Shown: positions 54,158 through 63,984 of the stretch, piece after piece | Layout of the letters: every line of letters begins with the position of its first letter | Position numbering within the stretch: position 1 is the stretch's first letter | Source: Pseudomonadota bacterium | GTDB taxonomy: Bacteria; Pseudomonadota; Gammaproteobacteria; Xanthomonadales; Ahniellaceae | Assembly (NCBI GenBank): GCA_022843465.1 | Contig: JALHNO010000004.1 | Coordinates: 62,001 to 126,000 of the forward strand | Length of the DNA stretch: 64,000 nucleotides | Direction: 5' to 3' | Notes under the pieces: generated by a model | Seen by the model: only the letters and a program-made list of their open reading frames with translations | Database searches by the model: none | What the model was told of the DNA's origin: nothing | Translations under genes and position numbers: made by a program

Positions 54158-55177
54158 ATGATTCGACACTTTCTGAATACCAACGATCTTTCGCGCGGCG
54201 AGATCGACCAGTTGCTGCAGCAGGCCGGCGCATTCAAGCAGTCCAGGTTGGGCACCCAGATGGCCGGTCGCACCATTGCGCTGGTGTTCTTCAATCCCTC
54301 GATGCGCACACGCAGCTCCTTCGAGATCGGCGCCTGGCAGCTGGGTGGCCATGCGGTGGTGCTGCAGCCGGGCAAGGATGCCTGGGGCATCGAATTCAAT
54401 CCCGGACAGGTCATGGACGGCGATCCCGAGGAACACGTCAGCGAAGTCGCCCGGGTACTTTCGCGTTACTGCGATCTGATCGCGGTGCGTGCCTTTCCCA
54501 AGTTCGTCGACTGGCAGATCGACCGCGAAGATCGGGTGCTGCGTGCCTTTGCCGAATACGCGACGGTGCCGGTGATCAATCTGGAGACGATTACCCATCC
54601 CTGTCAGGAGCTGGCGCACGCGATGATGCTGAAGGAGCAACTCGGCGAACTGCGCGGCAAGAAATACGTGCTGACCTGGACCTATCATCCGAAACCGCTG
54701 AATACGGCTGTTGCCAATTCGGCGCTCCTGATCGCTACCCGCATGGGGCTGGACGTCACCCTGCTGTGCCCCAATGCCGATTATCTGCTGGATCCGCGCT
54801 ATATGCAGCTTGGCGCCGACAATGCAGCCGAGAGCGGGGGCAGTCTGCAGGTCTCGCACGATATCGACACCGCTTATCGCGGCGCCGACGTCGTATACGC
54901 CAAGAGCTGGGGTGCCCTGCCGTATTTTGGTGCCTGGGAGGGTGAGCGTGCAGTGCGCGAGGCTTCCCGCCACTTCATGGTCGACGAGCGCAAGATGGCG
55001 CTGACCAACAACGCCATCTTCAGTCACTGCCTGCCGCTGCGCAGAAACGTCAAGGCCAGCGATGCCGTGATGGATTCGGAACGTTGCAAGGCGATCGATG
55101 AGGCCGAGAATCGGTTGCATGTACAGAAGGCGGTGATGAGTTGGCTGCTCGAGCCGCAGACTGCAACGCGCAGCTGA
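54158..55177 (+). CDS. argF': N-acetylornithine carbamoyltransferase (AOTCase)
   Basis: AOTCase transfers the carbamoyl group to N-acetylornithine, giving N-acetylcitrulline, the Xanthomonas-type arginine pathway. The 339-residue protein has FFNPSMRTRSSFE (carbamoyl-phosphate loop, S-T-R-T variant). The diagnostic HAVVLQPGKDAWGIEFNPGQVMDGDPEEHVSEVARV segment has Glu where succinylornithine enzymes have Pro, and a long TYHPKPLNTAVANSALL and SHCLPLRRNVKASDAVMDS follow. These match the characterised Xanthomonas campestris enzyme rather than OTCase. The ATG has no strong ribosome site. First gene of the arginine operon. Confidence 0.93.
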   Translation: MIRHFLNTNDLSRGEIDQLLQQAGAFKQSRLGTQMAGRTIALVFFNPSMRTRSSFEIGAWQLGGHAVVLQPGKDAWGIEFNPGQVMDGDPEEHVSEVARVLSRYCDLIAVRAFPKFVDWQIDREDRVLRAFAEYATVPVINLETITHPCQELAHAMMLKEQLGELRGKKYVLTWTYHPKPLNTAVANSALLIATRMGLDVTLLCPNADYLLDPRYMQLGADNAAESGGSLQVSHDIDTAYRGADVVYAKSWGALPYFGAWEGERAVREASRHFMVDERKMALTNNAIFSHCLPLRRNVKASDAVMDSERCKAIDEAENRLHVQKAVMSWLLEPQTATRS

Positions 55178-55268
55178 TTCCTGGCGCAGTACGTCCTCCG
55201 CCTGACCTCAGCGAAAGACTTCTACAGCTTGATTTTTTCTCCCGTATCCCTTCCGAGCAGGTTTTCCA

Positions 55269-56483
55269 ATGTCCAAAGATCTTGTACTTGCATTCTCCGG
55301 CGGCCTCGATACCAGCTTCTGCATTCCGTGGCTGCGCGAGCAGGGCTATGCCGTGCACACGGTCTTTGCCGATACCGGCGGTGTCGATGCCGAGGAGCGT
55401 GCCTACATCGAGCAACGAGCCGCTGAACTGGGTGCGGCCAGTCACCGCAGCGTCGATATTGCCCAGCCGATCTGGGACGAGTTCGTGGTGCCTTTGCTGT
55501 TTGCCGGCGAGTGGTATCAGGGCCAGTATCCGCTGCTGGTCTCGGATCGTTATCTGATCGTGAAAGCCTCTTTGGCACGCTGCGATGAACTCGGTACCCG
55601 CATATTTGCCCATGGCTGTACCGGCATGGGCAATGACCAGGTCCGCTTCGATCTGACGGTGCGTGCACTCGGCGACTACCAGATCATCGCGCCGATCCGG
55701 GAAATCCAGCGCGAGGTGGGCGAGGTACGCGCCTGGGAGCGTCAGTATCTGGAAGACCGCGGCTTTGCCGTGCGCGACAAGGTCAAGGCCTACACGATCA
55801 ATGAGAACGTGCTCGGCGTGACGCTGTCCGGTGGTGAGGTCGACCGGTTTGAGGCCCCCGGTCCGGGCGCACGCGGCTGGTGCAAGCCGCGCAGTGAATG
55901 GCCGCAGGCGCCGCTGCGTGTGCGCATCGGTTTCGAGCGCGGTGTGCCGATCAGTGTCGACGGCGTCCGCCGCAGCGGTCCGGAGATCCTGCAGGATCTG
56001 AACCGGCGCTTCGCCGACTACGGTGTCGGGCGCTCGATCTACACCGGCGATACCACGATCGGACTCAAGGGCCGCATCGTGTTCGAGGCGCCGGGGCTTG
56101 CCGCGCTGGCGCAGGCGCACCGGGCGCTCGAAGAGTGTGTGCTCAGCAAGGCGCAGAACCGCTTCAAGCCCGAAGTCGGCCGGCGCTGGGTCGAGCTCGC
56201 CTATGAGGGCTTTTTCCATGATCCACTCAAGCACGATCTGGATGCCTTCCTTGCCAGCACGCAGGCGCGCGTCAGCGGCGAAGTGGTCATCGAAACCGAG
56301 GGCGGCAGCGTCACTGCCATCGCGGTGCAATCGCCGTATATCCTGAGCAGCGCCTCGGCCACGTACGCGCAGACGGCCGACTGGGGTGTCGCCGAGGCTG
56401 AGGGCTTCATCCGGCTGTACGGCATGTCCAGTGGCCTCTGGTCCGATGTCGGCCGGCGTGCCGGGGAGGGCTCCACAACATGA
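55269..56483 (+). CDS. argG: Argininosuccinate synthase
   Basis: ArgG joins citrulline and aspartate with ATP to form argininosuccinate. The 404-residue protein has the PP-loop [16 protein letters not shown] near the N-terminus, [12 protein letters not shown] and [20 protein letters not shown] typical of this enzyme. It lies 91 bp after argF' and overlaps argE' by ATGA. In this pathway its citrulline comes from deacetylation of acetylcitrulline by the next gene product. Confidence 0.97.
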   Translation: MSKDLVLAFSGGLDTSFCIPWLREQGYAVHTVFADTGGVDAEERAYIEQRAAELGAASHRSVDIAQPIWDEFVVPLLFAGEWYQGQYPLLVSDRYLIVKASLARCDELGTRIFAHGCTGMGNDQVRFDLTVRALGDYQIIAPIREIQREVGEVRAWERQYLEDRGFAVRDKVKAYTINENVLGVTLSGGEVDRFEAPGPGARGWCKPRSEWPQAPLRVRIGFERGVPISVDGVRRSGPEILQDLNRRFADYGVGRSIYTGDTTIGLKGRIVFEAPGLAALAQAHRALEECVLSKAQNRFKPEVGRRWVELAYEGFFHDPLKHDLDAFLASTQARVSGEVVIETEGGSVTAIAVQSPYILSSASATYAQTADWGVAEAEGFIRLYGMSSGLWSDVGRRAGEGSTT

Positions 56484-57574
56484 TCGAACTTGTGCTGCAG
56501 CATCTGGAGAATCTGGTCGGATTCGATACCCGCAATCCCCCGCGCGCGATCGGCACCGCCGGCATCTTCGATTATCTGAAAGCCCAGCTCGCTGGTTTCG
56601 AATTCGACTTGCGCGATCATGGCGCCGGTGCGGTCAGCCTGCTCGCGCGGCGCGGCAACCCGGCCACGGTATTCAATGTGCACCTCGACACCGTGCCATC
56701 CAGCGAGGACTGGAGTGCCGATCCGCTGCGTCTGCGCGTTGAGAACGAGCGCGCGATCGGCCTCGGCGCCTGCGACATCAAGGGCGCGGCCGCCTGTCTG
56801 CTGGCTGCGGCAACGGCCAGCAAGGGCGATGCCGCCTTTCTTTTCAGCACCGATGAAGAGGCCAATGATGCCCGCTGCATCGCGGCGTTCCTGAAGTCGG
56901 AGCATGGTTTCCGGAATGCCGTGATCGCCGAGCCGACCGGCGCCAGGGCGGTACTGGCGCATCGCGGCATCGCTGCCGCGCGGGTGACCTTCAAGGGGCG
57001 CGCTGGCCATGCCAGCGGCGCCGCCGCAGCGACCGACTCGGCCGTGCACAGCGCGGTGCGCTGGAGTCACGCCGCACTCAAGCTTGTCGATGGCTACGCC
57101 AAGCAGCGCTTTGGCGGTCTGACCGGACTGCGCTTCAATATCGGCCGCATCGAGGGCGGTATCAAGGCCAACATGATTGCGCCGAGTGCCGAGGTGCGAT
57201 TCGGCTTTCGTCCGCTGCCATCGCAGTCGTTCGAGGTGCTGCACACCGCATTGCAGGCCTGTGCCGACAGCGCCGGGATCGAATCCTATGCCGAGACCTT
57301 TCGCGGCCCACCCTTGCCCGCGGGCGATGTCGCTACCGCCGAGGAGCGCCGCTTGCAGGCCCGGGATTTTGCCGAGGGTCTGGGTCTGCCGATCGCCAAT
57401 GCGGTGGATTTCTGGACCGAGGCTTCGCTGTTCTCACGCGCCGGCATGACCGCGATCGTCTATGGTCCAGGTGACATCGCGCAGGCACACAGCGCCGACG
57501 AATGGGTGGCGCTGGAACAGCTGGATGAAGTCGCCCAGAGTTACCGGAGGATGTTTGGTCATGGAAGCCCCTGA
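56480..57574 (+). CDS. argE': N-acetylcitrulline deacetylase (ArgE-like M20 peptidase)
   Basis: The 364-residue zinc-dependent M20 hydrolase has metal ligands in VHLDTVPSS (His, Asp nearby), [12 protein letters not shown] (Asp), FSTDEEAND (catalytic Glu, then Glu ligand) and a late [11 protein letters not shown]...[17 protein letters not shown] (His). ArgE in E. coli acts on acetylornithine; next to an AOTCase gene the expected substrate is N-acetylcitrulline, as shown for Xanthomonas. The start overlaps argG (ATGA), and its 3' end overlaps argB/A by 14 bp, supporting one operon. Confidence 0.93.
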   Translation: MIELVLQHLENLVGFDTRNPPRAIGTAGIFDYLKAQLAGFEFDLRDHGAGAVSLLARRGNPATVFNVHLDTVPSSEDWSADPLRLRVENERAIGLGACDIKGAAACLLAAATASKGDAAFLFSTDEEANDARCIAAFLKSEHGFRNAVIAEPTGARAVLAHRGIAAARVTFKGRAGHASGAAAATDSAVHSAVRWSHAALKLVDGYAKQRFGGLTGLRFNIGRIEGGIKANMIAPSAEVRFGFRPLPSQSFEVLHTALQACADSAGIESYAETFRGPPLPAGDVATAEERRLQARDFAEGLGLPIANAVDFWTEASLFSRAGMTAIVYGPGDIAQAHSADEWVALEQLDEVAQSYRRMFGHGSP

Positions 57575-58877
57575 TCGTCTGCGCCCGGTCATTGTCCGAT
57601 TGCTCTCAAACCTTGGCAGTGCCAAGGAAATCCAGCAATACCTGCGGCGTTTCTCGCAGCTCGACGCCGCGCGCTTTGCCGTGGTCAAGGTAGGCGGTGC
57701 CATCCTGCGCGATGAACTCGATGATCTGGCCTCGGCGCTGAGCTTTCTGCAGCAGGTGGGGCTGACCCCGATCGTGCTGCATGGTGCCGGACCACAGCTC
57801 AGCGAGGAACTGGCGCGGCAGCAGATCGAAGCGCCGATCCTCAATGGTCTGCGCGTCACTTCGGCCGCTGCGCTGTCGGTGGTGCGCTCGGTATTCCATG
57901 CCGAAAACCTGAAACTGGTCGAAGCCCTGCACAGTGTTGGCGCACATGCCAGTTCCGTGGTCGGCGGTGTCTTCGAGGCGGACTTTCTCAACCGCCGCAA
58001 ATATGGGCTGGTCGGCAAGGTGACCGGCGTCAACCTGCAATCGATCAAGGCCAGCCTGAAAGCCGGGTCGATTCCGGTGATTGCCAGTCTTGGTGAAACC
58101 AGCGGCGGTCAGATCCTCAATATCAATGCCGATATCGCGGCGAATGAACTGATCTCGGTATTGCGGCCCTACAAGATCGTGTTCCTTACCGGAACCGGTG
58201 GACTGCTCGATGGCTCCGGCGAGTTGATTTCGTCGATCAATCTGAGCACCGATCTGGAAGCCCTGCGGGCGGCGCCCTGGCTGCATTCGGGCATGCGCCT
58301 GAAGATCGAGCAGATCGCGGATCTGCTGCAGCGACTGCCGGGCTCTTCCTCGGTTTCGATGACGCGCCCGGCCGAGTTGGCCAAGGAATTGTTCACCCAC
58401 CGTGGCTCGGGCACACTGATCCGCAAGGGTGAGGCGATCCGGCGCTATACGCGCTGGAGCCAGATCGATACCGAGCGACTGAAGTCGCTGATCGAATCCG
58501 GCTTTGGTCGCCGGCTGACCGCCGACTACTTCAGCAAGACACGTTTGCACCGCGCCTATATCAGTGCCAATTACCGTGCCGCCCTGATCATCACCATGGA
58601 AGAGGGCATTGCGCATCTGGACAAATTTGCGGTGGCCGAGGATGCCCAGGGTGAGGGGCTGGGACGTGCCGCCTGGCTGCGCATGAAGGCCGATACGCCC
58701 CAGCTGTTCTGGCGTTCGCGGCCGGAGAATCCGGTCAACGAGTTCTACAGCGAAGAATGCGATGGCTGCCTGAAAGGCGAGCGCTGGACCGTCTTCTGGT
58801 ATGGCCTCGGCAGTTTTGCCGAGATCCAGCAATGCGTCGAACACTGCCGGGTGCGTCCGGCGACATTGAAGGGCTGA
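57561..58877 (+). CDS. argB: Bifunctional N-acetylglutamate kinase/synthase (ArgB fused to acetyltransferase)
   Basis: The 438-residue protein has two parts. Residues about 1-285 are an amino-acid kinase domain ([28 protein letters not shown] and a late LTGTGGLL loop). Residues about 300-438 are a GNAT/DUF619 domain ([15 protein letters not shown], ...[13 protein letters not shown]..., [17 protein letters not shown] with the acetyl-CoA loop). This is the NAGK-S fusion described in Xanthomonadales, able to make and phosphorylate N-acetylglutamate, so no separate argA/argJ is needed. The ATG overlaps argE'. A second GNAT gene follows 6 bp later. Confidence 0.93.
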   Translation: MEAPDRLRPVIVRLLSNLGSAKEIQQYLRRFSQLDAARFAVVKVGGAILRDELDDLASALSFLQQVGLTPIVLHGAGPQLSEELARQQIEAPILNGLRVTSAAALSVVRSVFHAENLKLVEALHSVGAHASSVVGGVFEADFLNRRKYGLVGKVTGVNLQSIKASLKAGSIPVIASLGETSGGQILNINADIAANELISVLRPYKIVFLTGTGGLLDGSGELISSINLSTDLEALRAAPWLHSGMRLKIEQIADLLQRLPGSSSVSMTRPAELAKELFTHRGSGTLIRKGEAIRRYTRWSQIDTERLKSLIESGFGRRLTADYFSKTRLHRAYISANYRAALIITMEEGIAHLDKFAVAEDAQGEGLGRAAWLRMKADTPQLFWRSRPENPVNEFYSEECDGCLKGERWTVFWYGLGSFAEIQQCVEHCRVRPATLKG

Positions 58878-58883
58878 TCGGCG

Positions 58884-59498
58884 ATGAGCGAATGCGGTCA
58901 GGACTGGATCAAGCCAGTGGTGCTTGCCGGCGAGCGGGTCAGGCTTGAGCCCCTGCAAACCGAACATGTCGATGGGCTATCTGCAGCGGCGGCCGACGGG
59001 GATCTGTGGAAGCTCTGGTTCACTTCGGTGCCGGCGCCGGCAGATACCGCGGCCTACGTCGAGCGGGCGCTTGCGGCGCAGCGTGCCGGCAGCGCGATCC
59101 CCTTCGTGGTCAAGGATGCCCATGCTGAGATCGTCGGCAGCACCCGTTTCGGCAATATCGACAGCGTCAATGGCCGCGTTGAAATCGGCTGGACCTGGTA
59201 TGCCGCCCGGGTGCAGCGCAGCGGCCTGAATACCGAGGCCAAGTACCTGTTGCTGAGTCATGCCTTCGAGGTCCTGCAGGCCAGCGCGGTGGAATTGCGC
59301 ACCAGCTGGATGAACCAGCGCTCGCGCGCGGCGATCGAGCGCCTGGGCGCCAAGCAGGATGGCGTATTGCGCAATCATATGCGGCTGCCCGGTGGTGGCT
59401 ATCGCGACACCGTGGTGTACTCGATCATCGAGTCGGAATGGCCTGCGGTAAAGCGTCAGCTGCGTTTTCTGATGGATCGAGGCGGGAGAGCTTCCTGA
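58884..59498 (+). CDS. GNAT family acetyltransferase in the arginine operon
   Basis: The 204-residue RimJ/RimL-like acetyltransferase has [13 protein letters not shown] at the N-terminus, [22 protein letters not shown] in the middle and a [47 protein letters not shown] segment that carries the usual N-R-S-R-x-x-I-E-x-L-G-x-x pattern. It always lies in this position in Xanthomonas arginine clusters, from memory. It may act in acetylation of an intermediate, but this has not been shown here. It overlaps argC by TGATG. Confidence 0.85.
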   Translation: MSECGQDWIKPVVLAGERVRLEPLQTEHVDGLSAAAADGDLWKLWFTSVPAPADTAAYVERALAAQRAGSAIPFVVKDAHAEIVGSTRFGNIDSVNGRVEIGWTWYAARVQRSGLNTEAKYLLLSHAFEVLQASAVELRTSWMNQRSRAAIERLGAKQDGVLRNHMRLPGGGYRDTVVYSIIESEWPAVKRQLRFLMDRGGRAS

Positions 59499-60445
59499 TG
59501 CTGCGCATCGGTATCGTAGGGGCGCGTGGGCACGTCGGCAGTGAACTGATCCGCTTGATTGCTGGCCACGGCGATCTGGAGCTCGGCTTTGTGTCCTCTC
59601 GCGAGCGCGCCGGTCAGCCCCTTGCCGGGCATGAGCCTGGCTATCGGGGTGCGCTGAGTTACAGCTTGCTGGGGCCGGAGCAGGCCGGGACCGAGACCGT
59701 CGATGCAATGATTCTGGCCTTGCCCAATGGCATGGCGGCGCCCTATGTCGCAGCCGTGGACGCGGGGCAGAGGGTGTGCGTGCTGGTTGATCTCTCCGCC
59801 GACTACCGCTTCGACCCGGATTGGTATTACGGCTTGCCGGAACTTAGCCGAGCCCAGGCAGCGGGGCAGGGGCGAATCAGCAACCCGGGTTGCTACGCCA
59901 CGGCCATGCAATTGGCGCTGGCGCCGGTTCGCGATCTGCTCGACGGTCCGGCACAATGCTTCGGAGTCTCTGGCTACAGCGGCGCCGGCACGACGCCGTC
60001 CGAGCGCAACGATCCGCTGCGGCTGCGCGACAATCTGATGCCGTACGCGCTCACCGGCCACATCCATGAGCGCGAGGTGAGCCGGCATCTGGGTCATCCG
60101 GTCGAATTCATGCCGCATGTTGCACCGCATTTTCGCGGCATCACGATGACCGTGAACATGCATTTTTCCCAGCCGCAGCAACGGGATGCACTATGGGATC
60201 GTTATCAGCAGCACTATTCCGGAGAAAAATTGCTGCGCTTGAGTGAGAATGCACCCTGGGTGAGCGCGGTTGCCGGCCAGCATCATGCCGAGATTGGAGG
60301 CCTGACACTGTCTGACGATGGGACGCGCGCTGTCGTGGTTGCCACGCTCGACAATCTGCTCAAGGGCGCGGCGACCCAGGCACTGCAGAATCTCAACCTT
60401 GCCCTGGGGTTGCCTGAGTTTTCCGGGCTTGTAGATCGGCCTTGA
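59498..60445 (+). CDS. argC: N-acetyl-gamma-glutamyl-phosphate reductase
   Basis: ArgC reduces N-acetylglutamyl phosphate to the semialdehyde with NADPH. The 315-residue protein starts [21 protein letters not shown] (Rossmann GxxGxxG) and has the active-site Cys in [15 protein letters not shown]. The later His-containing [14 protein letters not shown] matches the family. The ATG overlaps the GNAT stop (TGATG) and has GGGAG 9-10 bp upstream. It acts after the kinase of the fused ArgB. Confidence 0.96.
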   Translation: MLRIGIVGARGHVGSELIRLIAGHGDLELGFVSSRERAGQPLAGHEPGYRGALSYSLLGPEQAGTETVDAMILALPNGMAAPYVAAVDAGQRVCVLVDLSADYRFDPDWYYGLPELSRAQAAGQGRISNPGCYATAMQLALAPVRDLLDGPAQCFGVSGYSGAGTTPSERNDPLRLRDNLMPYALTGHIHEREVSRHLGHPVEFMPHVAPHFRGITMTVNMHFSQPQQRDALWDRYQQHYSGEKLLRLSENAPWVSAVAGQHHAEIGGLTLSDDGTRAVVVATLDNLLKGAATQALQNLNLALGLPEFSGLVDRP

Positions 60446-60463
60446 TGGCCAAGAGGAAGCACC

Positions 60464-61765
60464 ATGAGCGAGCCGATCTGGAAAAAGAGCGACAGCGTCG
60501 TCGACCAGCGCCTGATGCGCTTTCTGGCCGGTGAAGATGTGGTGCTCGATCGCGAACTGTTCGTCTTTGATATCGAGGCCAGCCAGGTGCATGCGCGTGG
60601 CCTGGCGCGCATCGGCATCCTGACGCCCGCTGATGCCGAGGAGATCGCGCAGTCGCTGGCGCAGTTGCGTGAAGACTTTCTGAGCGGACGCTTCGTGCTT
60701 GAACCTCCGGCCGAGGACGCTCACTCGGCGATCGAGAACTGGCTGACTGATCGTCATGGCGATCTCGGTCGGCGCATTCACACCGGTCGCAGCCGCAATG
60801 ATCAGGTGCTGGTGGCGATGCGGCTGTATCTGCGCGATCGGCTCAACCGGCTGGCCAGACAGGTACATGCGCTGGCGGCGCAATGTCTGCGTCGCGCTTC
60901 CGGCGATGTCGCCTTGCCGATGCCGGGTTACACCCATCTGCAGCGAGCGGTGGTGTCATCCACCGCCATGTGGTGGGCGGGCTGGTCGGAAACCTTTGCC
61001 GACAGTGCCGCTCTGGCGCTGCGTACGCGCGACTGGGTCAACGCCAACCCGCTCGGCACGGCTGCAGGCTATGGGGTGAACCTGGCGCTCGATCGTGACT
61101 ATACGACCGTGGCATTGAAGTTCGACCGCATGCAGATCAGCCCGATTGCGGCCCAGTTGTCGCGCGGAAAATACGAGTGGCAGGCTCTGGCCGCGCTCGT
61201 GCAAGCGCTCAATGACGTGCGTCGGCTGTCCTGGGACATCAGCCTGTTCACCAGTGCCGAGTTCGGCTTTGTGCGGCTGCCAGCCGAATTCACCACCGGC
61301 TCCTCGCTGATGCCCAACAAGCGCAATCCGGACGTGGTCGAACTGCTCAGGGCAGCGCCCGCGGTGGCGCTCGGCGCGATGAACGAACTGTCGGCATTGA
61401 CCTCGCTGCCCTCCGGCTACCACCGCGATCAACAGGCCGGCAAGGCGCCCCTGCTGCGCGCATTCGCGCACGGTCTGGACAGTCTGGGTATCTGCGAATC
61501 GCTGCTGGATGCGGTGGACTGGAACGAGACCGCGATGCGGGCTGCCATCGAGCCCGGACTCTATGCCACCGACGTCGCAATCGAATTGGCGCGCAGCGGT
61601 GTGCCGTTCCGCGAAGCCTATGGCCGTGCCGCTGATCCGGCGACATGGGAGGGTTCGCGCACCGCCGAAGGCAGTCTCTCCGCCCGGGTATCGGCTGGCG
61701 GCGCCGCCAACCCCTGCCTGGATGGCCTGCGCGTGCGCCTGGCCTCATTGGCATCGGCATTCTGA
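60464..61765 (+). CDS. argH: Argininosuccinate lyase
   Basis: ArgH splits argininosuccinate into arginine and fumarate. The 433-residue protein has HTGRSRNDQV, TAMW...GYTHLQRA and the fumarase/aspartase signature GSSLMPNKRNPDVVELLR near residue 285. It is the last gene of the run; 18 bp separate it from argC. No terminator with a T-run was found between it and the convergent pirin gene. Confidence 0.97.
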   Translation: MSEPIWKKSDSVVDQRLMRFLAGEDVVLDRELFVFDIEASQVHARGLARIGILTPADAEEIAQSLAQLREDFLSGRFVLEPPAEDAHSAIENWLTDRHGDLGRRIHTGRSRNDQVLVAMRLYLRDRLNRLARQVHALAAQCLRRASGDVALPMPGYTHLQRAVVSSTAMWWAGWSETFADSAALALRTRDWVNANPLGTAAGYGVNLALDRDYTTVALKFDRMQISPIAAQLSRGKYEWQALAALVQALNDVRRLSWDISLFTSAEFGFVRLPAEFTTGSSLMPNKRNPDVVELLRAAPAVALGAMNELSALTSLPSGYHRDQQAGKAPLLRAFAHGLDSLGICESLLDAVDWNETAMRAAIEPGLYATDVAIELARSGVPFREAYGRAADPATWEGSRTAEGSLSARVSAGGAANPCLDGLRVRLASLASAF

Positions 61766-61860
61766 GCCTCAGCAGACGCCGGCCAGCACCGATCGGAGCG
61801 CATTTCGCGACCGCTGCGCATGGGCCAGCGGCAAGCGTGGCTTCGTCGCCGTCTGCAGAC

Positions 61861-62724
61861 TCAGTCCGGCAGCGGAATGAATTCCCGATTGTCCAGATCG
61901 GGAAGCTTCATTCGCCCCGCACGCCAGTCCGCCTTGGCCTGCTCGATGCGTTCCCTTGAGGACGAAACGAAATTCCAGTCGACGAAACGCGGACCTACCG
62001 GCTCGCCGCCCAGCAGCATCACGATGGCCGCGGTCCTTGCCTCGAAAATCACCGGCTGGCCCGGGCGGAAGATCAGCATCTGGCCCTCGCGGCAGGTCTG
62101 GCCGAGGACTTCCACTTCACCCTGGGCGATGTACGCCGCACGCTCCGGATATTCGGCGGGGAGGTTGGCGCGGGTGCCAGCCGCCAGCTGCCAATGCACA
62201 TAGAACAGCGGCGAGTGGGTCTTGACGGCTGCGCGCGCACCAAAGGCCTGGCCGGCGACCAGTCGCGCCTGCAGCCCGCCGCTGCGGTAGCTCGGCAGAT
62301 CATCGCCCTGATGATGTGCGAAGCTCGGCGCGCACTCTTCGAATTCGTTGGGCAGGGCAATCCAGGCCTGGATTCCATGCATCGAACCGCCATGCGCGCG
62401 CGCCTGTTCGAAGCGCTCTGAATGCGTGATGCCACTGCCGGCGGTCATCCAGTTGACTTCGTCCGGTCGGATGGCTTGTTCCGAGCCGACGCTGTCGCGA
62501 TGCATCATCTCGCCGTCGAACAGATAGGTCACCGTCGACAGCCCGATGTGCGGATGCGGCCGGACGTCCACTTCGCGCGGAATTCCTGCGGCAAACTCGA
62601 CTGGACCGATATGGTCGAAGAAGGCAAAGGGCCCGACCATGCGAAGTTGCGCATGCGGCAGCACGCGGCCGACTTCGAACGCGCCAAGGCTCTTGCGTCG
62701 CTGTTGGATCACCTGTTCGATCAC
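61861..62724 (-). CDS. Pirin family protein
   Basis: The 287-residue bicupin has an iron-binding N-terminal cupin: RPHPHIGLSTVTYLFDGEMMHRDS with two His, then WMTAGSGITHSER with His and Glu. A degenerate C-terminal cupin follows. Bacterial pirins are quercetinase-like or act as regulators of central metabolism; the role is open. The GTG start is set by AGGAGA 6 bp upstream and by the typical VIQQRRKSLGAFEVGRVLP N-terminus. The wrbA gene lies 64 bp upstream on the same strand. Confidence 0.92.
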   Translation of the reverse strand: MIEQVIQQRRKSLGAFEVGRVLPHAQLRMVGPFAFFDHIGPVEFAAGIPREVDVRPHPHIGLSTVTYLFDGEMMHRDSVGSEQAIRPDEVNWMTAGSGITHSERFEQARAHGGSMHGIQAWIALPNEFEECAPSFAHHQGDDLPSYRSGGLQARLVAGQAFGARAAVKTHSPLFYVHWQLAAGTRANLPAEYPERAAYIAQGEVEVLGQTCREGQMLIFRPGQPVIFEARTAAIVMLLGGEPVGPRFVDWNFVSSSRERIEQAKADWRAGRMKLPDLDNREFIPLPD

Positions 62725-62788
62725 GGAAATCTCCTGGCCTGCACACGGACTCTGCTGCGCGGGTCAACGGCTTATCGCATGCGACCGT

Positions 62789-63388
62789 TCAACCATGCAA
62801 CTTGATGGCGGTTTCTGCAACCACCCGGCCCTGATAACGCGCAGCATCGAGTTCGTTGCCGCTGGGTTGGCGCGAACCGTCGCCGCCGGCAATGGTGGTG
62901 GCACCGTAGGGCGCGCCGCCAGTGACTTCATCCAGCCTCATCTGACCGGCATAGCCGTAATTCAGTCCGACTATCACCATGCCGAAATGCAGGAGATTGG
63001 TGATGATCGCAAACAGGGTGGTCTCCTGACCGCCGTGCTGGGTGGCAGTCGAAGTGAAGGCCGCACCGACCTTTCCGTGCAGCGCTCCGCGCGCCCACAG
63101 GCCGCCCGCCTGATCAAGAAAATTGCTCATCTGCGATGACATCCGGCCGAACCGGGTTCCGGTCCCGATGATGATGGCGTCGTAGTCGGCCAACTCCGCG
63201 ATCTGTGCGATCGGCGCGGCCTGATCGAGCTTGTAGTGTGCACGTTGCGCGACTTCCAAGGGCACCAGTTCGGGTACGCGCCGGATATCGACCGTGGCAC
63301 CGGTGCCGCGAGCGCCCTCGGCGATCGCCTGGGCCATGGTTTCGATGTGGCCGTAGGCCGAGTAATACAAAACCAGGATCTTTGCCAT
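62789..63388 (-). CDS. wrbA: NAD(P)H:quinone oxidoreductase WrbA
   Basis: The 199-residue flavodoxin-like protein begins [20 protein letters not shown], with the FMN phosphate loop. It carries [48 protein letters not shown], the WrbA hallmark, and a Tyr-Ala-Gly pattern before the C-terminus. It reduces quinones by two electrons and protects against redox stress. The ATG at 63388 matches the family start. Confidence 0.94.
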   Translation of the reverse strand: MAKILVLYYSAYGHIETMAQAIAEGARGTGATVDIRRVPELVPLEVAQRAHYKLDQAAPIAQIAELADYDAIIIGTGTRFGRMSSQMSNFLDQAGGLWARGALHGKVGAAFTSTATQHGGQETTLFAIITNLLHFGMVIVGLNYGYAGQMRLDEVTGGAPYGATTIAGGDGSRQPSGNELDAARYQGRVVAETAIKLHG

Positions 63389-63527
63389 GTCCAGCTCCGT
63401 AGTGGGGTGTGGACAGACTAGAGCGCGTGGTCTTGCTCGGGGAGAGCGATCCTTGCAGGCTGCCATTGCGCCGCTGCAAGCAGGGACGGACTGTGCCAAT
63501 TCACTGCGTCCAGCCCGTCGAGGGCAC

Positions 63528-63548
63528 AAAAAAACCCGCTGGCGCGGG
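63528..63548 (-). terminator. Intrinsic terminator of the tRNA-Pro gene
   Basis: On the minus strand CCCGC and GCGGG pair with a 4-nt GCCA loop, followed by a run of seven T. It lies just after the tRNA. Confidence 0.85.
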
Positions 63549-63561
63549 CTTCTTGATGGAA

Positions 63562-63638
63562 TGGTCGGGGTGACAGGATTCGAACTTGCGACTTCTACCT
63601 CCCGAAGGTAGCGCTCTACCAGGCTGAGCTACACCCCG
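63562..63638 (-). tRNA. tRNA-Pro(CGG)
   Basis: A 77-nt cloverleaf is encoded with its CCA end: acceptor CGGGGTG pairs with CACCCCG, D-arm GCTC..GAGC, anticodon stem CTACC/GGTAG with loop TTCGGGA (anticodon CGG, reading CCG), and T-arm with GTTCGAATC. The discriminator base is A. Encoded CCA and the stem pairings are all visible directly. Confidence 0.97.
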
Positions 63639-63654
63639 ACTCGTGAGGGGGCGC

Positions 63655-63683
63655 ATGCTAGCGAGCATGGCCGGGAATGGCAA
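63655..63683 (-). promoter_or_regulatory. Sigma-70 promoter of tRNA-Pro
   Basis: On the minus strand TTGCCA (63678-63683) and TAGCAT (63655-63660) are 17 bp apart. The discriminator GCGCCCC is GC-rich, typical of stringently controlled stable RNA promoters. The start would be about 10 bp before the mature tRNA. Confidence 0.75.
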
Positions 63684-63984
63684 CAGAAGTTTCGGCTGGC
63701 AACCGATCCGTGCACGATTTTGAAATATTGAGACCTGGTTCACAGTTTGGATTCGTTCAGCGGGCTAAACGGTCATACCGGCGGGATGAGCGGTCCCGCC
63801 AGGGGTGCTCCTTGCAGGCAACGTTTGGCGTCCGGCAGGAACCGGGAGGATGGCTGGCGACCGTGGGGGTTGCCTGCAAATTGGCTTCAAATGTGGCGCT
63901 AAGGGCGCGTTTTATCAGGAAATGGTGCTAACATTTACGCTGATCAGAACCCCCTTTCACTTTGCTTTCACGAGGAGCTTTACC
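63684..63984 (+). other. Intergenic region upstream of ndk
   Basis: About 300 bp without a credible gene; an 84-codon frame (63677-63931) has no family pattern. It should contain the ndk promoter, and a TAACAT at 63929 could be a -10, but no matching -35 was found. Confidence 0.45.

Noticed and set aside
63677-63931. 84-codon frame upstream of ndk
   Set aside because: It lacks a ribosome site and a recognisable pattern and overlaps the tRNA-Pro promoter.
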